Below are positions 15,327 through 22,099 of a DNA stretch of 33,010 nt, piece by piece. The DNA comes from Pontiellaceae bacterium B1224 (GTDB taxonomy: Bacteria > Verrucomicrobiota > Kiritimatiellia > Kiritimatiellales > Pontiellaceae). Positions within the stretch are counted from its first letter, which is position 1; each line of letters begins with the position of its first letter. The position numbers and the translations under genes are program-made. The notes beneath the pieces are model-generated. The model was not told the DNA's origin. It worked only from the letters and a program-made list of their open reading frames with translations, and did no database searches. The stretch covers positions 1 to 33,010 of the forward strand of contig JAROBA010000050.1 of NCBI GenBank assembly GCA_029432815.1, given 5' to 3'.

Positions 15327-16201
15327 TGTTCTGGCTGATTCCATCTCTGTTTGCTTTGTGTGCCATTCTGATGGGGTATGTGGTTCTGTGTTCGCTTCGT
15401 GAAGCGGAAGAGAGTTATGCCAGTGAATACACCACTGATACCGCCCGGCAGTTCGAGGACCTGTTCCTGTTTATTTCGCCGGCACAGATGCTGAATGTAT
15501 CGCGCCTGTTAGCAATTATTGTTTTCTTCCTGCTCTTTTTTACAGCCGGAAATATTAATTCGGCGATGGGCTTTGTGAGCGGAACTTTTGTCGGAGCGCT
15601 GGGCGGAATGCTGGCTCTGTTCATGCCGCGGGTGATTCTACGGGTGCTGCGCATCCGAAGGTTGGAACGTTTTAACGCGCAGTTAGTGAATGCTCTGACC
15701 GGTATGAGCAATGCATTGAAAGCCGGCTTCAGCATTCAGCAGGCTTTTGAAGCCATTGTGAAAGAGCAGCAGAATCCGATTTCACAGGAGTTCGGTATGT
15801 TTCTACAACAGCTCCGCGTCGGTATGACCTTCGAAGAAGGCCTGGCGGATATGGACCGGCGGGTCGGCAGCGAAGACCTGACGCTCATGATCCAGTCGGT
15901 GGAGATTGCGCGCCAGACCGGGGGTAACCTGACCGAAGTATTCGACCGCATTGCGAATACCATTCGCGAGCGCCGGCGAATTGAAGGCAAGATTAAGTCG
16001 CTGACAGCCCAGGGCAAGATTCAGGGCAATGTGGTCGGGGCCATGCCGTTCGTACTCGGCTTTGCTATTTTTTTGCTGGATCCGGGCATGATGACCGCAT
16101 TTCTAAAATCGTATATAGGCATGATTATTATCGGGATGGTACTGGTGATGGTATCTCTGGGCATGGTGGTCATTCGAAAAATTGTAAATATTGACGTGTA
16201 G
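15323..16201 (+). CDS. tadB: Tad inner-membrane platform protein TadB
   Basis: 292 residues; ATG 15323 overlaps the cpaF stop (ATGA), with GGGGG just upstream. The topology is N-terminal helices, a cytoplasmic GspF/T2SSF domain and C-terminal helices. ALTGMSNALKAGFSIQQAFEAIVKEQQNPISQEF and VGSEDLTLMIQSVEIARQTGGNLTEVFDRIANTIRERRRIEGKIKSLTAQGK are textbook TadB segments. It forms the assembly platform with TadC under the CpaF ATPase. Confidence 0.93.
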   Translation: MMFWLIPSLFALCAILMGYVVLCSLREAEESYASEYTTDTARQFEDLFLFISPAQMLNVSRLLAIIVFFLLFFTAGNINSAMGFVSGTFVGALGGMLALFMPRVILRVLRIRRLERFNAQLVNALTGMSNALKAGFSIQQAFEAIVKEQQNPISQEFGMFLQQLRVGMTFEEGLADMDRRVGSEDLTLMIQSVEIARQTGGNLTEVFDRIANTIRERRRIEGKIKSLTAQGKIQGNVVGAMPFVLGFAIFLLDPGMMTAFLKSYIGMIIIGMVLVMVSLGMVVIRKIVNIDV

Positions 16202-16206
16202 GTAAA

Positions 16207-17136
16207 ATGACTACCCAAATTTTATTAATCAGTTCCATGTTCCTGCTGGCGGCGTTGATTATCGCCTGGCAGGTCATACGCACGGCACAGCACGTCACTT
16301 ATATTACGCTGGCGGACGGGCGCCGTCAGGAACGCAGTCTGCCGCTGCTGATTCGTTTGGTACTGCCCTTTTCCAGTGTGGTGCCCGCTTTTATTACCGA
16401 GCATAAATCGCTTGAAGAGAGTCGGCATCGCATTTCCAGAAAACTGATTGCCGGCGGCTACGAAGGGTTGATCGAGTCGCACGAAGTGATTTCGTTGCGC
16501 GTTATGATGCCGCTGGGTCTGGGCATCTTGCTGTGTGTGCTGCTGGGCTTTTCGTTCGGCAGCATGCCGCAGGGCATTGGGAAAATGATGGCTGAGCGAC
16601 AGTATCTTCTCTATATGATCATCCTCCTGCTGCTGGGTTTCTATCCGGATGCCTGGTTGAAGACATCGGTCAAACAGCGACACAAGAGTATCGAGCGGGC
16701 TCTGCCGTTTGTGCTCGATCTGCTGACGCTCTCCGTGGAATCCGGTCTCGATTTCATGACGGGGATTAACCGCATCATTCAATATCGAAAAATCGATCCG
16801 CTGGGAGAGGAGCTGATCCGCGTGTTCCGGGAAATTCAGGTGGGCCGCTCCCGGAAAGTAGCATTGCAGAATTTTTCGGAACGGATTAACCACACAGATA
16901 TCCGTTCCGTGACCAATGCGCTGGTTCAGGCCGACGAACTCGGCACGGGGATTGGAACCGCATTGCGCATTCAGTCGGACCAGATTCGTGTGAAACGTTT
17001 CCAGCGTGCGGAAAAACTGGGTAACGAAGCGCCGGTCAAAATGCTCTTCCCTTTGATTGCTTTCATTTTTCCGTCCGTATTTCTGATACTGTTGGGGCCG
17101 GTCATTCTTCAAATGATGATTCGCGGGGGATTTTAA
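16207..17136 (+). CDS. tadC: Tad inner-membrane platform protein TadC
   Basis: 309 residues. A GspF-like domain is seen in SIERALPFVLDLLTLSVESGLDFMTGINRIIQYRKIDPLGEELIRVFREIQVGRSRKVALQNFSERI and in ALVQADELGTGIGTALRIQSDQIRVKRFQRAEKLGNEAPVKMLFPLIAFIFPSVFLILLGPVI. Hydrophobic helices lie on both sides. It follows tadB by five bases. It pairs with TadB as the second half of the platform. Confidence 0.93.
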   Translation: MTTQILLISSMFLLAALIIAWQVIRTAQHVTYITLADGRRQERSLPLLIRLVLPFSSVVPAFITEHKSLEESRHRISRKLIAGGYEGLIESHEVISLRVMMPLGLGILLCVLLGFSFGSMPQGIGKMMAERQYLLYMIILLLLGFYPDAWLKTSVKQRHKSIERALPFVLDLLTLSVESGLDFMTGINRIIQYRKIDPLGEELIRVFREIQVGRSRKVALQNFSERINHTDIRSVTNALVQADELGTGIGTALRIQSDQIRVKRFQRAEKLGNEAPVKMLFPLIAFIFPSVFLILLGPVILQMMIRGGF

Positions 17137-17258
17137 GAAATTTTAGATTGCCGATTTTAGATTGATGATTTGTGGGTCTGCGTTCGCCTCGCAGGCAGTG
17201 TACTCAGGAAACAGACCCGACAATCAAAAATCAAAAATCAAAATTCAAAAATAGGTAA
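17136..17258. repeat. Inverted-repeat element built of degenerate heptamers
   Basis: The left arm is 7-bp periodic (GATTTTA, GATTGCC, GATTTTA, GATTGAT). The right arm repeats AATCAAA several times (17222-17251). The inner ends GGGTCTG (17174-17180) and CAGACCC (17212-17218) pair perfectly, and the AT-rich arms extend the pairing imperfectly, so the whole gap could fold into one long hairpin. It splits the Tad locus between tadC and the FHA membrane protein. Confidence 0.65.
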
Positions 17259-17261
17259 AAC

Positions 17262-18599
17262 ATGTCTCATTTAATAATAGAACAAGGCAAAGAGGTCGGC
17301 AAAGAAGTCGAGGTTCCTGCTGCGGGTATAAAGTTCGGCCGGTCGCCGGCCAACGATCTCGTGCTGGACGATGACGTTGCGATGCTCTTTCATGGCCGGT
17401 TTTTCTTTAAGTCCGACGGGACCCTCTGGGTAACTGATTTCGGGGCTGGAGAAAAAACCATGGTTGGCGGCAAGCCGGTCGACGAGCATCAGCTCAAAGC
17501 CGGCGATCTGGTGGAAGTGGGGAAGACCTCCTTTCGGATTATTAATGCAACAAAAGGCACCGGTGCTGAACCCGTCGCTGCCGCATCCAAAATGCCGAAA
17601 GAAGAGCCTGCGGCGGCACCGGACGGAGAAGATGACATTGATCTCGGGTTTAAGCGCGAGAAGCGTTCACGCAAAGCTCCGGAAAAAAAGGCGGAACATA
17701 AACCGGCTTCCATGACCTCTCGCCTTCTACAGGTCGCGGTCATTGTGTTAGTGCTGATTGTGCTGATGGTCGTAGGTCCTTCATTACTTGAAATGTCGAA
17801 TATGGGCGCAGATGTCGTTCAGCAGGAAGAATCCCTGACATTGTCTTATGAGCGGGTTGAGGGAACCACGGAAAATATTTTCCGCTATCATGTAGAGCTG
17901 AATGATCAGGGAATCTTCTCGGTTCGGATTGACGACCTGGCAACGGGAAGCCACCAGATAGAAAGTGAAGAGATTTCTCAATCCGTCATTGAGCAGCTTT
18001 CCCACGGGATTGCGTCGTCCGGGTTTTTTGATGTTGATTCCGATTTTGAAGGCACCGTGGAGAATCAGTACGACCTTTACGACATAGCCGTTCAGCGAAA
18101 CCGTCGGTTTCACCACGTTCAGGTATTGAACTGGACTCCGCCGCCGGCCATTGAGCGCACCACCGAACTGATTGAAGATTTTGCGCGCAGCGAACTGGGA
18201 ATCTCTTTCAACTGGATGAAGAGTCCCGAAGAACTCATGCTGCTTGCCGAACAGGCGGTGAAAATCGGCGAGGCACGCTTTGCCGAACGGGATGTACGCT
18301 ACAGCAATCTGGCAACGGCCATTGCCCAGTTCGAGGAAGCCAAGCTTTATCTGGAAATACGCGAGCCGAAGCCAGCTCTGTACCACCGTGCCAACGATCT
18401 TTTGGTTGCGGCAAAAGCCGAGCGGGATCTCCGCTATGATGATTACCTTTTCCGTGCCGATGGTGCCATCCGTCGAAAAGACTGGGATGAAGCGGCAAAA
18501 CATTTGAGAATTTTAAGCGAGCTGGTAACGGATCGGTCAGATCCGCGTTATGATAAAATACGCACCAAGCTCCTGAACGTTGAACAGCATTTGAGGTAG
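17262..18599 (+). CDS. FHA-domain single-pass membrane protein in the Tad locus
   Basis: 445 residues. Residues 1-95 are FHA-like (IKFGRSPANDLVLDDDVAMLFHGRFFF ... VGKTSFRI), keeping the GRS but with the later Ser and Asn positions altered. A charged linker follows (SRKAPEKKAEHK), then one transmembrane helix near residues 154-176 (LLQVAVIVLVLIVLMVVGPSLL). About 265 periplasmic residues remain, the last ~110 helical and TPR-like (LAEQAVKIGEARFAERDV..., AAKHLRILSEL). It may link cytoplasmic phosphorylation signals or the FHA-CpaF ATPase to the periplasmic part of the pilus. It precedes the PEGA lipoprotein by six bases. Confidence 0.7.
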   Translation: MSHLIIEQGKEVGKEVEVPAAGIKFGRSPANDLVLDDDVAMLFHGRFFFKSDGTLWVTDFGAGEKTMVGGKPVDEHQLKAGDLVEVGKTSFRIINATKGTGAEPVAAASKMPKEEPAAAPDGEDDIDLGFKREKRSRKAPEKKAEHKPASMTSRLLQVAVIVLVLIVLMVVGPSLLEMSNMGADVVQQEESLTLSYERVEGTTENIFRYHVELNDQGIFSVRIDDLATGSHQIESEEISQSVIEQLSHGIASSGFFDVDSDFEGTVENQYDLYDIAVQRNRRFHHVQVLNWTPPPAIERTTELIEDFARSELGISFNWMKSPEELMLLAEQAVKIGEARFAERDVRYSNLATAIAQFEEAKLYLEIREPKPALYHRANDLLVAAKAERDLRYDDYLFRADGAIRRKDWDEAAKHLRILSELVTDRSDPRYDKIRTKLLNVEQHLR

Positions 18600-18600
18600 G

Positions 18601-18615
18601 ATCCAATGATTGGAA
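18601..18615. repeat. Near-copy of the dispersed palindrome over a start codon
   Basis: ATCCAATGATTGGAA differs from the consensus at the first base. Its centre contains the ATG (18606-18608) of the PEGA lipoprotein gene, so a protein or hairpin there could affect initiation. Confidence 0.6.
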
Positions 18616-20018
18616 GAATTAGCCACATGAAACGATCGGCCGCGGCCGTACTGCTGACGATGCTTTCGTTTGCGTTCCTGACCGGATGCAACCTCGAAAC
18701 GCCGGCCGGGAAAGGGTCCATCACGATCAAGTCGAACCCTGACGGCGCTGCAGTTCTAGTGAATGGAACCCCTCGGGGAACGGCTCCGGTCACCATTTCC
18801 GGGTTGGTTGCCGGCGACTATATTATTGAACTCCGGAAGGATGGGTTTGAACGGGCCTATAAAAGTGTCAGCCTGCTCGAAGGGCAGGTGATGGACGTGG
18901 ACCTCAAGATGAAGCCGATCACCGGGCTGTTGCTGGTGGATTCCAATCCACAGGGAGCGGAGGTAGTGATTGAGGGGATTTCCAAAGGAGACACGCCGCT
19001 ACTGCTGACGGACCTTCCGTTGGGTGAATTCTCATTAGAGTTCCGGTCCATGAAGCATCTTCCGCGAACGCTGAAAGTCAATGTGACAGATCGGACCCCG
19101 GTGCGGGCTTTTGCCGAACTGGTCTCCAATACAGCCCAGTTGAAAGTCAGCTCGGATCCGGGAGAAGCTTCGGTCAGTATCAACGGAATAGCTGTAGGAA
19201 AAACGCCGATTACTGTTGAAGAGGTTGAAGCCGGTGAGGCTGAAGTTCGGGTATCTAAACGAGGTTATATACCGTTTGTGTCTAAGATAAATTTCGAAGC
19301 ACAGAAGCCGTACAGTATAGAAGCTAAACTCGAATCATTACCATCGGGTCTCAGTGTGCTGTCAACTCCGGAGGGTGCAAAGGTCTTGATCGACCGGGTC
19401 TCTGTTGGAAAAACACCCCTGAATCTGAAGGATTTAAAAATCGGCCCACATGAAGTGACCGTTTCGCTGGAGGGGTACTCCACGAAGACCAAAACCATCT
19501 ATTTAGAGCCCGATACAAATGACAGTGTCGAGTTCGATATGGAGAAGAACAGCGGAACCTTGGTAATTGATACCGAGCCGGCCGGTGTTCAGGTTTATGT
19601 GGATGGAAAGTTATTCACGACCACGCAGCCGAAGGGAGGATCGGAAGCGATTTCCCAACCGATTCGGATTACGCTGAAATCGGGCGAAGACCATATTTTG
19701 CAACTGGTGCGGGAAGGATATGTTTCGCATACCACCTCAATCCAGACGGAAGTCGATCAGGTCGTCACCCGGCATCTGGTGCTGAAGCGCATCTTCGTCT
19801 ACGACACAAAAATTACGACGAACGATGAAATCATCAAGTGCCGGATAGAATACACGTTGCCGAACGGAAATATTTACTACGAACGGTTCCCCGGGGTTTT
19901 CTACACCGCCAAAGCGGAAAACATCCGTAAGGTCGAGCCCATCTCTTTGGACGATGAAAGCAATCGGGACGCCCGTCGTTTAATCGAAATGAATCGGGAA
20001 GCGGTTCCGGCCGAATAG
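18606..20018 (+). CDS. PEGA-repeat lipoprotein
   Basis: 470 residues. The signal peptide is KRSAAAVLLTMLSFAFLTGC with lipobox LTGC, so it is probably lipid-anchored. Five PEGA-type beta repeats follow (about residues 38-85, 101-145, 178-220, 245-290 and 315-375), each with a NPDGAxVxVNGxxxGxTP-like turn and ending in GY or GF. PEGA domains are small surface modules often found with secretion or pilus machinery. The extreme C-terminus is a separate short domain (FVYDTKITTNDEIIKC). ATG 18606 sits in a dispersed palindrome; ATG 18627 (MKRSA) is the alternative start. It is the last gene of the Tad locus, ending at the palindromic terminator. Confidence 0.85.
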   Translation: MIGRISHMKRSAAAVLLTMLSFAFLTGCNLETPAGKGSITIKSNPDGAAVLVNGTPRGTAPVTISGLVAGDYIIELRKDGFERAYKSVSLLEGQVMDVDLKMKPITGLLLVDSNPQGAEVVIEGISKGDTPLLLTDLPLGEFSLEFRSMKHLPRTLKVNVTDRTPVRAFAELVSNTAQLKVSSDPGEASVSINGIAVGKTPITVEEVEAGEAEVRVSKRGYIPFVSKINFEAQKPYSIEAKLESLPSGLSVLSTPEGAKVLIDRVSVGKTPLNLKDLKIGPHEVTVSLEGYSTKTKTIYLEPDTNDSVEFDMEKNSGTLVIDTEPAGVQVYVDGKLFTTTQPKGGSEAISQPIRITLKSGEDHILQLVREGYVSHTTSIQTEVDQVVTRHLVLKRIFVYDTKITTNDEIIKCRIEYTLPNGNIYYERFPGVFYTAKAENIRKVEPISLDDESNRDARRLIEMNREAVPAE

Positions 20019-20079
20019 TTCCAATCATTGGAACGTACGATTTCCAACCATTGGAATTTTCCAATGGTTGGATTTTTTT
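20019..20079 (+). terminator. Tad-locus terminator made of three dispersed palindromes
   Basis: TTCCAATCATTGGAA (20019-20033) starts directly after the stop codon. TTCCAACCATTGGAA (20042-20056) and TTCCAATGGTTGGA (20059-20072) are inverted relative to each other. The arms from 20043 and 20059 pair over 14 bases with a two-base spacer, and a seven-T run (20073-20079) follows. The palindrome family has thus been built into a strong intrinsic terminator, whose T run ends in the stop codon of the convergent gene. Confidence 0.85.
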
Positions 20080-20413
20080 AGTCCAGAGAAAGTGAATCGC
20101 CCACTTCAACGGGGTCGAGTACCCCCGTTGCTGTTTCAAGTACAGAGTGGGTTTTTCCGGGGGCAAACGCCAGCTGCCATGGTTTCAGGTTGCGGGAAAT
20201 CTTGAGTACCCGCAGTTCGGTATCCAGAAAAGCGGCATCGATGGGGAAGCGCATAAACCACATGTGAATACTCCGGCAGGGCCGGATGAGCATGGCCGTG
20301 TTCCGGTCCAGACTGGCGCGCCCGAGCAGGCCTTTCATGCGTTCGGGTGTGGTCTCGGCAAGGAGGAGGTGTTCCACCAGCTCAAAGCCCTCTTTCATCA
20401 AAATGCGTGACAT
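20078..20413 (-). CDS. DUF192 family protein
   Basis: 111 residues. ERMKGLLGRASLDRNTAMLIRPCRSIHMWFMRFPIDAAFLDTELRVLKISRNLKPWQ carries the DUF192 pattern (R.xGLMxR, HMxFMxFPID, V). The W.AAxxVLE-like end is represented by KTHSVLETATGVLDPVEVGD. Function is unknown across the family; many members are small periplasmic proteins, but no signal peptide is visible here. It is convergent with the Tad locus and divergent from yicC. Confidence 0.85.
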   Translation of the reverse strand: MSRILMKEGFELVEHLLLAETTPERMKGLLGRASLDRNTAMLIRPCRSIHMWFMRFPIDAAFLDTELRVLKISRNLKPWQLAFAPGKTHSVLETATGVLDPVEVGDSLSLD

Positions 20414-20418
20414 ATTCC

Positions 20419-20480
20419 CTCAAATCCTAAATCCTGTTTGTCGATTTAAATTTGAGTTTCAGGTTTCAGGTTTCAGGTTA
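20419..20480. repeat. Inverted repeat and TTTCAGG heptamer array
   Basis: CTCAAATCCTAAATC (20419-20433) is nearly complementary to GATTTAAATTTGAG (20443-20456) across a nine-base loop. Directly after it, TTTCAGG is repeated exactly three times (20457-20477). The element fills the divergent gap between DUF192 and yicC, so it sits where both promoters must lie. Confidence 0.75.
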
Positions 20481-20491
20481 CAAGGACAATT

Positions 20492-21373
20492 ATGGCACTT
20501 AAAAGTATGACAGGTTTTGGCGAAGGCGCCGCATCGGCATCCGGCATCCGGGTATCGGCGGAGTTGAGCTCTGTAAACCGCAAGCAGCTCGACATCAATA
20601 TCAACCTTCCGCGGAATCTGGTCACACTGGATGCTCAGGTTCAAAGTAAAGTCCGTGCCGAATTTTCGCGCGGGCGCGTCTCGGGAATCATTCGGGTGGA
20701 AGCGGCCGATGGTTCCATCGGTTCCGTGGTGCTGAATGCAGATCTTGCCGCGCAATATATCGTGCACCTTCGTTCCACCGCACAGAAACTGAACCTGCCG
20801 GATGATCTCGGAGCCGACTGCCTCACCCGCCTTTCCGGCGTAACAAGCATTGAACAGCATGACCTGAATGCCGATCATGTTTCCGCCGTGCTGGAGGAGG
20901 CGCTCGATAACGCCCTCAAAGGCCTCGCAAAAATGCGCGCCACGGAAGGTAAGGCGCTGGAGAAAGACTTGCGCGCGCGGATTACCCTGCTCGATCAGTC
21001 GGTTAAGGAAATCCGAAAGCAGGCTCCGTCCGTGGTGGTTGCGTATCGGGAAAAATTGTTCCAACGTCTGGAAGAGGCCGGTCTTGAAGATCTCGCATCC
21101 GATGAGCGGGTCGTGAAAGAAGTCGCCATCTTTGCCGACCGTTGCGATATCAGCGAAGAGCTCACCCGGCTGAAAAGTCATCTGGCGCAGGCCCGCAAAC
21201 TGCTGCGTTCAGACGAGCCGGTGGGTCGTACGCTGGATTTTCTGTGTCAGGAGCTGTTCCGCGAAATTAACACCGTGGGTTCAAAAGCCAACGAAGTGGA
21301 AATTACGCGGCTGGTGGTTGCATTTAAAACCGAGCTCGAACGAATTCGCGAGCAGGTTCAGAATATTGAGTAA
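20492..21373 (+). CDS. yicC: YicC/YloC family endoribonuclease
   Basis: 293 residues. MALKSMTGFGEGAA is the hallmark YicC start (KSMTGFG), and VELRSVNxRxLDI appears as AELSSVNRKQLDINI. The C-terminus, RTLDFLCQELFREINTVGSKANEVEITRLVVAFKTELERIREQVQNIE, is the conserved end (GKxLDFLxQEMxREINTxGSKA). Some YicC proteins have endoribonuclease activity; the general role is still debated. The ribosome site AAGGA lies eight bases before ATG 20492. An exact palindrome at 21059-21073 encodes FQRLE. gmk follows by 18 bases, the common yicC-gmk order. Confidence 0.95.
   Translation: MALKSMTGFGEGAASASGIRVSAELSSVNRKQLDININLPRNLVTLDAQVQSKVRAEFSRGRVSGIIRVEAADGSIGSVVLNADLAAQYIVHLRSTAQKLNLPDDLGADCLTRLSGVTSIEQHDLNADHVSAVLEEALDNALKGLAKMRATEGKALEKDLRARITLLDQSVKEIRKQAPSVVVAYREKLFQRLEEAGLEDLASDERVVKEVAIFADRCDISEELTRLKSHLAQARKLLRSDEPVGRTLDFLCQELFREINTVGSKANEVEITRLVVAFKTELERIREQVQNIE
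21059..21073. repeat. Dispersed palindrome copy in yicC
   Basis: TTCCAACGTCTGGAA is exact, in phase, and encodes FQRLE (residues 190-194) in a helical, charged region. Confidence 0.75.
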
Positions 21374-21391
21374 GATGGGCAGGTATTAAAA

Positions 21392-22042
21392 GTGGAAGAT
21401 AAGAAGCATCGTTTAATTGAACAAGAACCGCAGGTGGTATCCCGCCCATCGCGACCGCTGATGATTGTCGTGTCTGCGCCTTCCGGCTGTGGGAAAAGCA
21501 CCCTGTGCGATCGACTGGTGGATGAATTTCCCCGCATCACCTATTCCGTTTCCTGCACGACGCGGGAACCGCGCGGCGAGGAAAAGGATGGAGTTCACTA
21601 CTTCTTTCTCTCGAAGAAGGAGTTCAAGGAACGAATCAAAAACGGTGAGTTCCTGGAATGGGCCAAGGTGCACGGAAACTATTACGGCACGCTGGAAGAC
21701 ACCGTTCTCTTTGCAATGGAGGAGGGGAGTCATGTGCTGCTCGATATTGATGTGCAGGGCGCCAAACAACTGCGGGAATCGCTGATTAAGTTGGATATGC
21801 GGCATCCGATCCGCCGCGGCTTTACCGATATTTTCATCTCTCCACCTTCCCTGGAAGAGCTGGAGAAACGCTTGCGCGGACGCGGAACCGATGAGGAGAA
21901 GGTCATTCAGAAGCGGTTGGCCAATGCGGCCTCCGAAATGGAATCCGCCAACGAATATACCTTCCAGATCGTTAACGATGATCTGGAGAAAGCCTATCAC
22001 GAACTTAAGACCGTCATCCTATCCGGTCTTGGGCTCGGCTGA
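21392..22042 (+). CDS. gmk: Guanylate kinase
   Basis: 216 residues. It phosphorylates GMP to GDP using ATP. MIVVSAPSGCGKSTLC is the P-loop, YSVSCTTREPRGEEKDGVHYFFLSKKEF the GMP-binding segment, and GNYYGTLEDTV and LLDIDVQGAKQLRE are standard. IFISPPSLEELEKRLRGRGTDEE is the lid region. GTG 21392 is used because no ATG lies before the P-loop except one at its start, which would trim the fold. A ~22-residue N-terminal extension results. It converges with the SLC12-like gene. Confidence 0.95.
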   Translation: MEDKKHRLIEQEPQVVSRPSRPLMIVVSAPSGCGKSTLCDRLVDEFPRITYSVSCTTREPRGEEKDGVHYFFLSKKEFKERIKNGEFLEWAKVHGNYYGTLEDTVLFAMEEGSHVLLDIDVQGAKQLRESLIKLDMRHPIRRGFTDIFISPPSLEELEKRLRGRGTDEEKVIQKRLANAASEMESANEYTFQIVNDDLEKAYHELKTVILSGLGLG

Positions 22043-22061
22043 AATTGACCATGGAACTCTA

Positions 22062-22087
22062 AACTTCGAACAGCCAGTTTCGAAGTT
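22062..22087. terminator. Bidirectional hairpin between convergent gmk and the transporter gene
   Basis: AACTTCGAA (22062-22070) pairs perfectly with TTCGAAGTT (22079-22087) across eight bases. Only a weak T-rich stretch follows (CTATTTTA). Its place between converging genes supports a shared terminator. Confidence 0.5.
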
Positions 22088-22099
22088 CCCGATTCTATT

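Noticed and set aside
16999-17013. TTCCAGCGTGCGGAA in tadC as another palindrome copy
   Set aside because: It has one mismatch in the conserved right arm and a non-matching R/Y position, and encodes a conserved TadC segment, so chance is enough.
17222-17251. AATCAAA repeats as a CRISPR-like array
   Set aside because: The units are 7 bp with no spacers and no cas genes nearby.
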